Of a stretch of 64,000 nt of DNA, positions 26,582 to 35,770 are shown in pieces. This DNA is from Brevibacillus laterosporus LMG 15441. GTDB lineage: Bacteria > Bacillota > Bacilli > Brevibacillales > Brevibacillaceae. The notes beneath the pieces are model-generated. The model saw only the letters and a program-made list of their open reading frames with translations, did no database searches and had not been told where the DNA came from. The stretch's first letter is position 1, and each line of letters begins with the position of its first letter. Where the stretch lies: NCBI RefSeq assembly GCF_000219535.2, contig NZ_CP007806.1, positions 626,001 to 690,000 on the forward strand, in the 5' to 3' direction. The translations under genes were made by a program, and so were the position numbers.

Positions 26582-26603
26582 GAATGGAAAAACCAGTTTT
26601 CAT

Positions 26604-27656
26604 TTATGACTTAGGAAGAAGCGCCGTCCAAAAAGTGTCGTTCTCATATCCGAGGCGCCAAACGGCAAAGCCAGCCAGCTTGTACTTTAGAGCCAAGCTA
26701 CGTTTAGCGGCGATACTATATTCATTCTCATACCAAAGGGTATGCCAAACGCCGTTTTTCATATAGTGCAGATAGGGCGATTTATATGTATCATGCCATG
26801 CTGGAACGGCTTGATTTTCCTTAATGATGGCAGGTATATTACGGAAGCTGATTGCCCTTTTTTTCTCGGTACTCCACTCGTAGCCATAGCTTGGAATACC
26901 CATTAATAGCTTATAGGCTGGTACTTGAGAGACGCTATAGCGTATAACATCCTCCACCCAATTGTAGGAGGCAACTGGACCTTCCTCTGACCATGTTCCA
27001 TGCTCATCATACGTCATTAGTTGAAGATAGTCGGCCTTGGCACCCAGTGCTTTTAAATCAAAGCCATATACCCAGAAGATAGCAGGGTCATCGTTTGTTT
27101 TGGCAGGCACAGAGACGATTAATTGCTTTTTAATCGCATGAAGCTGGTCTGCTAAGCTTCCAACGAACGAGGAATAGGCCTGACGATCTTCGGCCGGAAC
27201 ATTTTCAAAATCAAGATTAGCACCTGATAATTGATTTTGCTGTACGGTGGTAAGGACTTGTTGGATAAAACGCGCTTTATAATCCTTGTTGGCCAGGATC
27301 GAATGGACGATTTCCTTATCAAATAATTTTTTCCCATGATTCGTAATGACTAAAAAGCTGCCCTTTTTTGTATCTTTCGTTAACTGTAACGCTGTTTTAG
27401 GCAGGACTCCTACCAAATTGCCTTCCTTGGTAGCATTGTAATTAAAGAAGGCGACGTCAGAGATTCTATCCTGGTAATGATGCAGGGAGGTATAGGCGGC
27501 TAAATCACCTGGATAATTTTCGGCATAATAGCTAACTACCTTTTGTGTAGCCGTTACCTTTGGAGCTGCCGATACATTTGAGCCAGTGGCTGCTTCTAGC
27601 TGGCTTCCTCCGAGTGTAATTGAAAGTAGCGATAGTGTTAGCAAGATTCGTTTCAC
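26604..27656 (-). CDS. Secreted GH18 glycoside hydrolase (YaaH/SleL-like catalytic domain)
   Basis: About 350 residues with an N-terminal signal peptide and one GH18 TIM barrel. The active-site strand GANLDFENV contains the catalytic Glu, followed by QLMTYDEHG and MGIPSYGYEW. Related spore hydrolases carry LysM domains; none are present here. Likely acts on peptidoglycan or chitin-like glycans outside the cell. GTG 27656 is preferred because the signal peptide (VKRILLTLSLL) begins there and GAAAGGA lies upstream; the longer frame has no SD. Confidence 0.85.
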   Translation of the reverse strand: MKRILLTLSLLSITLGGSQLEAATGSNVSAAPKVTATQKVVSYYAENYPGDLAAYTSLHHYQDRISDVAFFNYNATKEGNLVGVLPKTALQLTKDTKKGSFLVITNHGKKLFDKEIVHSILANKDYKARFIQQVLTTVQQNQLSGANLDFENVPAEDRQAYSSFVGSLADQLHAIKKQLIVSVPAKTNDDPAIFWVYGFDLKALGAKADYLQLMTYDEHGTWSEEGPVASYNWVEDVIRYSVSQVPAYKLLMGIPSYGYEWSTEKKRAISFRNIPAIIKENQAVPAWHDTYKSPYLHYMKNGVWHTLWYENEYSIAAKRSLALKYKLAGFAVWRLGYENDTFWTALLPKS

Positions 27657-27841
27657 AAAAATAAAATTCCTTTCCGAGTAAGTACATGTTGTAAATTGAT
27701 AGATTTCTTCTTGTCCTTCCCTTTCGACACAGAGCATTGAATTCCTTTAAAAGCTACTGGTGGTAAATGATGGATGCTAATTAAATCAAAGTAATTTGGA
27801 GAAGGCTATACGGATAAGAAGAAAGGAAAGGGGTAGCTTCG

Positions 27842-28255
27842 ATGAAACAAATAGCAAGTCAAATTGAAGGGAAACAAGCGACATACGGTGATCTTATGGA
27901 GACGTTGGGGAAAGAAGGCTTTACTTTGTCCAATTGGGAATATAGAAGTGGCTTTTTGGATCGCAAGCTCGATGATAAAGGCATGGTGTTCTTACGTTTA
28001 CCTGTACAGGTAGTGAGCGGCGAGCTAGATCAGCCTCAAGCTGTTTTACGCTTTGAACAACCATTTGTCCTGAAGCATATCTACCAAACCGGCTCTGATG
28101 ATGATACTGATTACGCAGCCGCTTCGGTCGTTTCTTCTATGTTTAATCAGTTTCAAGAACCCATTAATAAAGATGCGGATATAGAATCGACATACATAGT
28201 ACAGGCTGAAGAACTGTTGAATAGATTAGAACAGACGATATTTGCGGGAGAATGA
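27842..28255 (+). CDS. YugN-like family protein
   Basis: A 137-residue soluble protein with the YugN pattern: FTLSNWEYRSGFLDRKLDD, then FLRLPVQVVSGELDQP and a central acidic DDDTDY stretch. No enzymatic motif is known. It starts after AAAGGGG and lies 120 bases before the NAD kinase. Confidence 0.83.
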   Translation: MKQIASQIEGKQATYGDLMETLGKEGFTLSNWEYRSGFLDRKLDDKGMVFLRLPVQVVSGELDQPQAVLRFEQPFVLKHIYQTGSDDDTDYAAASVVSSMFNQFQEPINKDADIESTYIVQAEELLNRLEQTIFAGE

Positions 28256-28376
28256 GGAAAAGAGAAATCCTCGACCTTTTGTAAAATAGTTGTTAACTCA
28301 TTTGCTGATAGCTACTTGCAATAGTATGATGAATATGAAATCAAGGTTATCGCAAAAGAGAAAGGATTTTAACGAA

Positions 28377-29180
28377 ATGAAAATCGCAACGGTTTTACGT
28401 AATGATGATCATACACGTCAGGTGGATATAAGATTGCGTGAAAAGCTGGCTGCTTCCACTTCGCGTTCCTATCGTTTTTTAGATGCCAATAGTCAAGAAA
28501 AACCGGATATGGTTTTGTCTATTGGAGGTGACGGAACCATGCTGGAAGCTGTTCATCAATATGGATTCGAGCCGCATTATATTGGGATTCATACGGGCCA
28601 TTTGGGATTTTATGCGGACTGGCATCCTGATCAATTGGATGAATTTGCTGAGGCCTTGGAACAGGTAGACCCTTTAATAGCCGAATACCCAACTGTTTCC
28701 TGTCAAATTCGCACCAAGGATGGACAGCTATTGGAGAAGTGGGCACTAAATGAACTAGTCATTCGTAATGCCAGCCTTTCTTCCTTGGTAGTCTCCGTTT
28801 TTATTAATGAGCAAGAATTTGAACATTTTCGCGGAGACGGTCTTATTATTTCATCGCCTTCAGGTAGCACTGCTTATAATAAAGCGGTGGATGGTGCCTT
28901 GCTGCATCCTTCCCTAGAGGCAATCCAGCTAGCAGAAATTGCTTCCATCAATAATCAATCCTATCGGACGATAAACAGCGCACTAGTTTTACCTAAGCAC
29001 CATCAGGTAGAGCTGATTATTATGAATCCTGAAATCATGCTTGGCATGGATCGAGAGCAGGGCGTTTGGAAAAATGTTGATTCAATCACCTGTCGTGTTG
29101 GTCCTCAAAAGGTCAAATTTGCTCGATACAAGCGTCTAACCTTTTGGGATCGTGTGCGTAAAGCTTTTATTCATGGTTAA
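28377..29180 (+). CDS. nadK: NAD kinase
   Basis: A 267-residue enzyme phosphorylating NAD to NADP. The GGDGT motif (SIGGDGTMLEAVH) is near residue 49, the NELVIRN motif in the middle, and GDGLIISSPSGSTAYN after it. ATG 28377 is chosen because family members start MKIAT and AAAGGA lies 10 bases upstream; a longer frame to 28290 has no SD. It resembles the second NAD kinase type (YtdI) of Bacilli, as judged from the start and length. Confidence 0.93.
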   Translation: MKIATVLRNDDHTRQVDIRLREKLAASTSRSYRFLDANSQEKPDMVLSIGGDGTMLEAVHQYGFEPHYIGIHTGHLGFYADWHPDQLDEFAEALEQVDPLIAEYPTVSCQIRTKDGQLLEKWALNELVIRNASLSSLVVSVFINEQEFEHFRGDGLIISSPSGSTAYNKAVDGALLHPSLEAIQLAEIASINNQSYRTINSALVLPKHHQVELIIMNPEIMLGMDREQGVWKNVDSITCRVGPQKVKFARYKRLTFWDRVRKAFIHG

Positions 29181-29205
29181 TATTACAAAAAAATGGTTTT
29201 TGGTC

Positions 29206-29233
29206 TTTACAAGTTCCCCTTCTTTGCCGATAT
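29206..29233 (+). promoter_or_regulatory. Sigma-D-like or sigma-A promoter of the Ig-like protein
   Basis: GCCGATAT (29226-29233) equals the sigma-D -10, with TTTAC 15 bases upstream as at 7214-7241. An overlapping TATAAT with TTTACA at 19 bases could serve sigma-A instead. Confidence 0.5.
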
Positions 29234-29291
29234 AATTATATGAGATATCAATTTCATTTACGTTAAAGATAGTTAGAGGATGGGTGAACGA

Positions 29292-30167
29292 ATGAGAAAG
29301 AATAGGTTTTATAAGATATTTGGATTGGGTTTAGCTATTTGTATGGCCTTTGGTATGCCGACTACTTCCGTTTTGGAAGCCGCAACCAAGCCTGCAACCA
29401 AGCCTGCCGAGAAGGTTCTGTCTTCTTTGAAGATTTCAGCCAATACTCTGGCACTTGAAGCAGGGAACACGAAATCACTTACTCTAAGTGCACAATACAC
29501 AGTAGGAAGACCTGTTTCTGTCACTTCCAAGGCAGCTTGGAGTACGTCAAACAGCTCGGTAGCAACTGTTACTAACGGTAGAGTAAAAGCTGTAGGAGCA
29601 GGAACAGCGGTAATTACAGCCAGCTATATGGGTAAATCAGTTACCACGTCTGTAACGGTATCCAAAAAGCTAAAAATATTGGAAGTAAGCTCGAAAAAAG
29701 TGGATTTGCTTCGAAATGATTCGAAAAAAGTTTCTGTGACGGCTGTTTATACGGATTCTTCCAAGGAAAATGTTACAGATAAAGTAACTTGGCAGGTAAA
29801 AGGTAATGCAGTTACTGTTGATAAAGGATTAATTAAACCAAAAGAAGCGGGTTCGGCTACGGTAACAGCAAGCTTTGGTAACAAAAAGGCAACTGTAAGC
29901 GTACAAGTCGACCAAATGAATAAATTGTTGGTTACGACACAGCAGCTACACCTGTTCAAAGACGATGATGATTTTGAAATAAAAGCTACTGCTATCTACA
30001 AAGCAGGATCAAACGAGGATGTTACCTCTAAAGCAACATGGACAAGCACGAATACGGATATCGTAACAGTTAAAAACGGAAAAATTATTCCGCGCAAGGC
30101 TGGTAAAGCAATTGTTAAGGTGAAATTCGGTAACAAGAACGTAAACATCACCGTGAATGTTTACTAA
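29292..30167 (+). CDS. Secreted protein with three bacterial Ig-like (Big_2) domains
   Basis: About 291 residues: a signal peptide ending near LEAA, then three tandem Ig-like units, roughly residues 45-127, 128-208 and 209-291. Each repeats a L-x-V/I-S...W-x-S-x-N...V...G-x-I...K-A-G-x-A-x-V-x-x-x-F/Y-G pattern. There is no anchor or catalytic domain, so it may be an adhesin-like or wall-associated protein. ATG 29292 is chosen over ATG 29280, which touches its only SD-like element. Confidence 0.85.
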   Translation: MRKNRFYKIFGLGLAICMAFGMPTTSVLEAATKPATKPAEKVLSSLKISANTLALEAGNTKSLTLSAQYTVGRPVSVTSKAAWSTSNSSVATVTNGRVKAVGAGTAVITASYMGKSVTTSVTVSKKLKILEVSSKKVDLLRNDSKKVSVTAVYTDSSKENVTDKVTWQVKGNAVTVDKGLIKPKEAGSATVTASFGNKKATVSVQVDQMNKLLVTTQQLHLFKDDDDFEIKATAIYKAGSNEDVTSKATWTSTNTDIVTVKNGKIIPRKAGKAIVKVKFGNKNVNITVNVY

Positions 30168-30195
30168 GAAGAGCATCTCGATAAAGTAAAAAAGC

Positions 30196-30253
30196 ATCCC
30201 CTTTACATTACCTGTGTGAGTAGCACAACGGTAAGCGGTAAAGGGGATTTTTC
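30196..30253 (+). terminator. Terminator after the Ig-like gene
   Basis: ATCCCCTTTAC pairs with GTAAAGGGGAT around a 31-base loop; a T run follows. Confidence 0.8.
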
Positions 30254-30362
30254 ATGGGGAATAAATAAACCTCAGTCCAGCAAATGGGACTAAGGCTATT
30301 TGAGATTAAGTAGTCAATTTTTTGGAATGAGTACCTTCATATTCTTTGGTCTTTTGTCGTAT

Positions 30363-31133
30363 CTACGGGGTTTCAATAATCGCTACAGGCCTTGTCCAAG
30401 CTCCACTTGCTTTGTCGATTTTAATGGGAAAACAACTGATTTTGAAGCCATAAGGTGTCGGGATTTTATCTAGGTTAGCAAGCTTTTCGATTTGGCAATA
30501 TTCTTTATCTCTTCCAACGTAATGAGCTGCCCAGAGAAGTCCTTCCCGTGGCTTTTGCTTGTAATTCGCAGCTTGAATAGTAAGAGGGATGTCCCAGCCC
30601 CAGCCGTCAGTACCCATGACCTTGATTCCTTGCTCAATAAGCCAGCGAGTTGCTTCGGCAGATACGCCAACATGAATGTAAGCATAGTTGTCATCCATCA
30701 TTTTTTTATCAGCATCGGAACGAATTAACACAATATCGTATGGTTTTAGCTGATAATCCATTTCCTTTAGCTTTTGAATTAGGTCATTCGTCGTAATTTC
30801 ATAACCCGATTCCTTGTCACTAAAATCAAATACAACACCGTCTGCAAAAAACCATTCTAGTGGTAGCTCATCAATGGTTTTGGAAGGTTGACCTTCTGAA
30901 GTCGGCCAGTAATGCCAAGGGGCGTCAACATGTGTTCCTGAATGAGTATTTGCGGTCACTGTCTCCGTTGCCCAAGCTTTTTTCTCTGGAAAGTCTCCAG
31001 GAGTAAGACCTAGGATTTGAGCTGCCTGAATGGCACCTTCCTCGTGGGAGGAATAATCAATTTTTGCCGGTAACGGCTCTTTTATGTTGGGACTTAGGGT
31101 AACGCTTAAATCAATAAATTGTGGTTTAGCCAT
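30363..31133 (-). CDS. Cyclase-family metal hydrolase
   Basis: A 256-residue protein of the cyclase family (PF04199), which includes kynurenine formamidases. The metal motif is seen as HSGTHVDAPWHYWP near residue 65, and MGTDGWGWD lies in the second half. The polar N-terminus has no signal peptide, so it is cytoplasmic. No tryptophan degradation genes are nearby, so the substrate is unknown. Confidence 0.83.
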   Translation of the reverse strand: MAKPQFIDLSVTLSPNIKEPLPAKIDYSSHEEGAIQAAQILGLTPGDFPEKKAWATETVTANTHSGTHVDAPWHYWPTSEGQPSKTIDELPLEWFFADGVVFDFSDKESGYEITTNDLIQKLKEMDYQLKPYDIVLIRSDADKKMMDDNYAYIHVGVSAEATRWLIEQGIKVMGTDGWGWDIPLTIQAANYKQKPREGLLWAAHYVGRDKEYCQIEKLANLDKIPTPYGFKISCFPIKIDKASGAWTRPVAIIETP

Positions 31134-31244
31134 AAAATCCTCCTCTGGTCACAGCTTTTCAAATGTTTTTCTACAAGCATATGTGTGGAAAATGATCCTA
31201 CTATTTTTTCCTCCATTTGACAATGACGACACGGTGAATTATGT

Positions 31245-32117
31245 TTAAACCAAATTATTTTGTTGCTTTTTTATCTTTTTTTCAAAGATGTTAATTCCTA
31301 ATTCAGCAAGAACCTCGACAGCTTCTCTTACAGGTAATCTGGGGAGCTTGAATTCCTCCTGTAAGACCTTCTCTATCTCTTCCGTATTAGACAGAAGTTT
31401 AAGCTGTTCATTCCCACTTTCATCTACAATACTAAATTCATTATTGTAAATCGTTACCTTCCGATGTTGATCTAGCTGGAATAATTGAATGAATAGTAGA
31501 GACATAAATTTTCTATCTAGATCAAATGATTTTGCCACTGTATTATTAAAGTAGATCAGGTTTTTCGTGACAGTTGGGTCAAACGTCCAGTCCTGTTCGG
31601 TTAATTGATTTTTAACGTACCGGTTGTAGAGATAGCGTCCCGGATTTTTTGTATCTGCAACTAAACGAACGGCAATATCAGCGTATTCACTGCAATTGTC
31701 CGGGTTGCGTGTAAAATCAACGGGTGTAAAAAAAGGAGCAGCAGAAGCACAATCTACATATAAAGGTATGCCTGGTTCCTCAGGATGATCAACCAGAATA
31801 GCAATATGTGTTTGGCCAACAGGAAGTAATTTTGCTGAGAATCCAAGCTCTAATAAAAGCTGCTGCAACGTTGAATTAAGCACGTAGCATGTTCCACCAA
31901 ATTGCATGGTATAGAGGTGCAGAGTAACAATATCCAGCGGGGGAATGTAGAAGTTGTTTTGGTTATATTCTCGATAGTAAATCAGCTTGCTTATATTTTC
32001 GAAAGGTATTGTTGATAGGTGATTACGACAAATTTTTTCGAGAAATTCGTAGGAAGGCTTTTCTTGTTTCAGGTGTATTTTATGCAAATAAGACTCAGCC
32101 CACGTTGGTAATTTCAT
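31245..32117 (-). CDS. Arylamine N-acetyltransferase family protein
   Basis: A 290-residue protein with the NAT catalytic triad visible: C77 in QFGGTCYVLN, H104 in GQTHIAIL and D122 in YVDCAS, at the usual spacings. NATs move acetyl from acetyl-CoA to arylamines or hydrazines. The classic RGGxC is FGGTC here. ATG 32117 follows GAAGGGGG at 8 bases; the longer frame lacks an SD. Confidence 0.82.
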   Translation of the reverse strand: MKLPTWAESYLHKIHLKQEKPSYEFLEKICRNHLSTIPFENISKLIYYREYNQNNFYIPPLDIVTLHLYTMQFGGTCYVLNSTLQQLLLELGFSAKLLPVGQTHIAILVDHPEEPGIPLYVDCASAAPFFTPVDFTRNPDNCSEYADIAVRLVADTKNPGRYLYNRYVKNQLTEQDWTFDPTVTKNLIYFNNTVAKSFDLDRKFMSLLFIQLFQLDQHRKVTIYNNEFSIVDESGNEQLKLLSNTEEIEKVLQEEFKLPRLPVREAVEVLAELGINIFEKKIKKQQNNLV

Positions 32118-32378
32118 AGCGATTACCCCCTTCATTTTAAAATCAATAGAGTATTTTCTGGTAGGTGTCAAATAGTATTTTAATTGTAAATATTTAGATA
32201 AAAATGAGCAAGGAATTTATATCCGGATAGCTTGCTGTTTCATGAGGTATTCCTTGATTTCATACGCAAAAGCATTAGGGTAAAGGTTATCCAATTTATT
32301 ACTTTATTGTAACAAATGATTTTAAAAACTGTCTAATAAAGTAAATTCATCCTAGGTATAGCGAAGGAGGAAGTATGT

Positions 32379-33083
32379 ATGAAACGAAAGGGATCGAGAC
32401 GGAAGATGATCGGAATGCTATACGTCACTTGTCTGACGGCCTTGCTGATTCCAACCTCAGGCTGGGCACAAGCCGAAATGATAAAGCCAGCGTTCTCATT
32501 TCCAAACAATACGGGAAAAAGTGGAGAGAGAACAATAGTTAGACCATTGAAGCAGCAGGACCCTCAGAAGGCTTGGCCGAAAGAATGGCGCGAGAGAATT
32601 GAGCATCTGATAAATAGCTATGAGCCATGGAGCCAGTATCAGATTGTGAAAGGAACATTTCGCCGAGAAGAAAGTCGGGAATATTGGGACGTTCAATTGG
32701 CAAAAGGAACAGATGAAAAGCTATCTCTTACAATCAACGGTAAAAATGGGCGCTTATTGCGAGCCCTATCTATAAGTGAAAAAAATCAGCCTGCCCCCCT
32801 CTTATCCAACGAATGGGAAGCAGGAAAACAAGCTCAGGCTTTTCTTGAGAGTATGCTGGGCAGAGAAGCTAGTGAGTATCAGATAGTATCTCATTTACCT
32901 TATGAGCAATCCGTTAGCCAAGTCACTGCTGAACCAAATAACATCTTACAGGGCATCAGAGTAATTACCTACCAGCGTATAAATGCCAAAAGCTCGCCTG
33001 CGGTAGATGATGCTATACAGATTGGGATAGACGGAGAAGGAAAAATAAAGAGCTTTGTTCGTGTTGAAATTCCTAGAGGATAG
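32379..33083 (+). CDS. Secreted protein resembling YcdB/PepSY-type domains
   Basis: A 234-residue exported protein with a basic signal peptide (cleavage near GWAQA, residue 32). The body has strand-rich segments (YWDVQLAKG, LSLTINGKNGRLL) and ends GKIKSFVRVEI, a layout like YcdB/PepSY-type extracellular domains, but I cannot name the family with confidence. SD is AAGGAGG. The following 70-residue membrane protein starts 139 bases downstream and may be in the same unit. Confidence 0.6.
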   Translation: MKRKGSRRKMIGMLYVTCLTALLIPTSGWAQAEMIKPAFSFPNNTGKSGERTIVRPLKQQDPQKAWPKEWRERIEHLINSYEPWSQYQIVKGTFRREESREYWDVQLAKGTDEKLSLTINGKNGRLLRALSISEKNQPAPLLSNEWEAGKQAQAFLESMLGREASEYQIVSHLPYEQSVSQVTAEPNNILQGIRVITYQRINAKSSPAVDDAIQIGIDGEGKIKSFVRVEIPRG

Positions 33084-33222
33084 CCTAGAGTATCTTTGCC
33101 GTATGGTGAAAAGCCAGCTTGCTTGCAACAGCGCATTTATTGCAGTATGGAGGCTTTTCAACGAATATTTGCTAATTATTTGGGCAATACCAATCCTAGG
33201 AACACTAGGATGGAGGAGTCAT

Positions 33223-33435
33223 ATGCGTTCACTAATGAACTTTTTTCAGAGAGCTAACTTATTAGCGTGGATTGTGGGATTGTTTATTGCTCATATCGTC
33301 ATGTATCTTAGCCTAGGGACTCCGACGTGGTTTGCTACTTCGTTATTAGCCGTATCTGTATATGCTGTACTGTTCATGGTAATGAAAATGGTTGCCCAGC
33401 GTTATCATGAGAAACAACGAGAAGGAAACCGATAG
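33223..33435 (+). CDS. 70-residue two-helix membrane protein
   Basis: ATG 33223 follows GGAGG at 6 bases. The product has two hydrophobic helices (residues about 12-30 and 36-58) and a basic C-terminus (RYHEKQREGNR). The longer frame upstream overlaps the previous gene and lacks an SD. No family recognised. Confidence 0.65.
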   Translation: MRSLMNFFQRANLLAWIVGLFIAHIVMYLSLGTPTWFATSLLAVSVYAVLFMVMKMVAQRYHEKQREGNR

Positions 33436-33477
33436 GGCCAGTCTCTTTACAAACGAAAAAGCTTGCACCTACAGCAA

Positions 33478-33515
33478 AAAAAGCGTACAGAAGAGTAAGC
33501 TCCTGTGCGCTTTTT
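33478..33515. terminator. Bidirectional terminator before uppP
   Basis: AAAAGCGTACAG pairs with CTGTGCGCTTTT with one mismatch, between convergent genes. Confidence 0.82.
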
Positions 33516-33538
33516 GTCTGCTAGATAACAAAAGAACG

Positions 33539-34321
33539 TTACCATTTTCCGAACCATTGTAATACAATTATGCAAGCGCCTAAAGCGAATACATAATAGG
33601 CAAAGACCTTCAGTGACCCACTACTGATCAGTTTAATCATCCAACGAATAGCGATATATCCTGTTATACCTGCAAAGATAGCTCCAACTAGCATAGGAAT
33701 AATACCGTTTGGTAGCACAGACATCTCAGCCAAATCCTTTGCCTGTAAAACGCATGCTCCTAAGATAGCGGGAAGAGATAGCAAAAAGGAAAAGCGCGCG
33801 GCATCATTACGATCAATTCCTCTTAGCAATGCACCAGCGATTGTGAGGCCAGAACGGGAAATAGCAGGTAAAATAGCGGCTCCTTGTAAAGCACCAATGA
33901 ATAAGGCATCTATATAATTGATTTGTTCAAAAGCTCGTGTCCCCTTGCGCATGGATTCCACGGCCCATAGAATTAGCCCTGTAGCAAGGAACTCTACCCC
34001 GATGGTTTGCCCCGTCTGTGAAATCTCCTCGAAATAATCTTTGAAAGTCAGACCAATAATGCCAGTTGGAATGGTACCTACGATCAACAGTCGAGTTAAT
34101 TTGCTGAATGGATTGCGAATCACATAGAGAAGTTCATCCCAAAAGACAATGACAACGGCAAACAATGTACCTAGATGCAGTAATGTATCAAATAGCAGAC
34201 CAGCTTCACGTAGTCCGAATAATTTGCCAAACAAGACAAGATGTCCTGTACTTGATATAGGCAAAAATTCAGTAAAGCCTTGAATGATACCAAGAAAAAT
34301 CGATTCTATATATGCTAGCAT
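33539..34321 (-). CDS. uppP: Undecaprenyl-diphosphatase UppP/BacA
   Basis: A 260-residue membrane enzyme that dephosphorylates undecaprenyl pyrophosphate during lipid carrier recycling; extra copies give bacitracin resistance. The two active-site motifs are present: GFTEFLPISSTGHLVL and LPAISRSGLTIAGALL. About eight membrane segments. ATG 34321 follows AGGGGAG; the longer frame lacks an SD. Confidence 0.95.
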   Translation of the reverse strand: MLAYIESIFLGIIQGFTEFLPISSTGHLVLFGKLFGLREAGLLFDTLLHLGTLFAVVIVFWDELLYVIRNPFSKLTRLLIVGTIPTGIIGLTFKDYFEEISQTGQTIGVEFLATGLILWAVESMRKGTRAFEQINYIDALFIGALQGAAILPAISRSGLTIAGALLRGIDRNDAARFSFLLSLPAILGACVLQAKDLAEMSVLPNGIIPMLVGAIFAGITGYIAIRWMIKLISSGSLKVFAYYVFALGACIIVLQWFGKW

Positions 34322-34625
34322 GCTCTTCTCCCCTCTTAGCATGATTCCTACTCGATAAGACAAGTGTATGCAGATAAGTAGTCGGACTTGCTGTTTTTAT
34401 GGATAAAAGTTTAGAAAGATGTTTATTGTAAATGATGTAAGGAAAGCTGTTCTTTGGATACAGCTTCAAGGAGCGAAAAAGCTACATTTTGTATTTATTT
34501 TTTACAAAATCCGTACAAGCGGTGAAGTCTCACGTGGAACGTACCAACAGATTGTGTATAATGAGGGGACGAAGGGATAACCTTACGGAATATATTGAGC
34601 GTGACATAGAGTAGGAAGTGACGAA

Positions 34626-35702
34626 ATGAGAGATAAACGACAGTTTGGTAATAGAGACGGACAGGGAAGAGGAGGACGCGGTGTCAGAAGCGGCGGAGGC
34701 AGCGGCAGACAGCAAGGCGGCCGTTTTAGCTCACCACGTGCCGGATACAGAGGAGATAGCAGGAACGCCAGCTTTTCTGAAAAGACGATGCCAGCTCAAT
34801 CTACGAAATACATGGCAGGGACGATTGTTTCTTTGCCTGTTTCTAGAGTGGAAGAGTATGGCTATTTCTTAACAGATGGCGACGTAGAAATTTTATTGCA
34901 TCAAAATGAAGCGACAGATCAGCTAGAGGTAGGCGATACTGTAAAAGTCTTTTTGTATCACGACCATGAGAATCGCTTAGCAGCAACGATGCAAATGCCT
35001 CTGGTCAGAGAGGACGAGTATCAATGGTTAGATGTTGTGGATGTCTCCACACGCGTGGGTGTTTTCTTACATAATGGAATTCAAAAAGACCTGTTAGTAT
35101 TTAAAGATGATCTGCCTATGCAATGGGAAGAGTGGCCACAGGTTGGGGATAAACTATTGGTGACCTTAAAGCGTGACAAGCACGGTCGTCTTTTAGGAGA
35201 GCCAGCCGCTGAAAATGTCATTTGGGACCTATCTCGGAATGCAACTAGCGAAATGAAGAATAAATGGGTAGAAGGTATTGTCTACCGGGTGTTTATGGAA
35301 GGTGTATTCGTATTTACTGACGATAAGCATATTTTATTTATTCATGAGGATGAAATGACAGAATCCTTACGTATGGGACAAAGAGTACGAGCTCGGGTCA
35401 GCTATGTACGTGAAGATGGCCGCTTGAATGGGTCCATGCAGGAACGTAAAGAAGTACGCTATGGAATTGATGCTCAAATCCTTTTAGGTGTGCTAAAGGA
35501 ACGTGGAGCGATGCCATACACAGATAAATCCACACCAGAAGAGATTAAGGATCGCTTTAACATGAGCAAGGCTTCCTTTAAACGTGCTATGGGCAAACTC
35601 ATGAAAGAGGGTCTGGTTGAGCAAGCTGATGGCTGGACGCATCTGAAAAAGGAAGTTTATATGAATCACCAAAGAGAGCTAGAAGAGAATATGGAATCAT
35701 AA
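34626..35702 (+). CDS. CvfB/YitL S1-domain RNA-binding protein with RG-rich N-terminus
   Basis: A 358-residue protein. From residue about 60 it matches the CvfB family: S1-like modules (GTIVSLPVSRVEEYGYFLTD, then a second and third near 140 and 215) and a C-terminal winged helix (TDKSTPEEIKDRFNMSKASFKRAMGKL in parts). CvfB proteins affect virulence and RNA metabolism. The first 55 residues are an Arg/Gly/Ser-rich disordered tail with RGGRG and SGGGSGR, not usual in CvfB. GAAGTGACGAA precedes the ATG. A short terminator follows. Confidence 0.85.
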   Translation: MRDKRQFGNRDGQGRGGRGVRSGGGSGRQQGGRFSSPRAGYRGDSRNASFSEKTMPAQSTKYMAGTIVSLPVSRVEEYGYFLTDGDVEILLHQNEATDQLEVGDTVKVFLYHDHENRLAATMQMPLVREDEYQWLDVVDVSTRVGVFLHNGIQKDLLVFKDDLPMQWEEWPQVGDKLLVTLKRDKHGRLLGEPAAENVIWDLSRNATSEMKNKWVEGIVYRVFMEGVFVFTDDKHILFIHEDEMTESLRMGQRVRARVSYVREDGRLNGSMQERKEVRYGIDAQILLGVLKERGAMPYTDKSTPEEIKDRFNMSKASFKRAMGKLMKEGLVEQADGWTHLKKEVYMNHQRELEENMES

Positions 35703-35708
35703 ACAAGT

Positions 35709-35732
35709 AAAACCCTCCCTGTGGAGGGTTTT
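35709..35732 (+). terminator. Terminator after cvfB-like gene
   Basis: AAAACCCTCC pairs with GGAGGGTTTT around CTGT. Confidence 0.92.
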
Positions 35733-35770
35733 AGCTGTTTGAAAGGCTTGGGGAGCTACAAATAGAGCGA

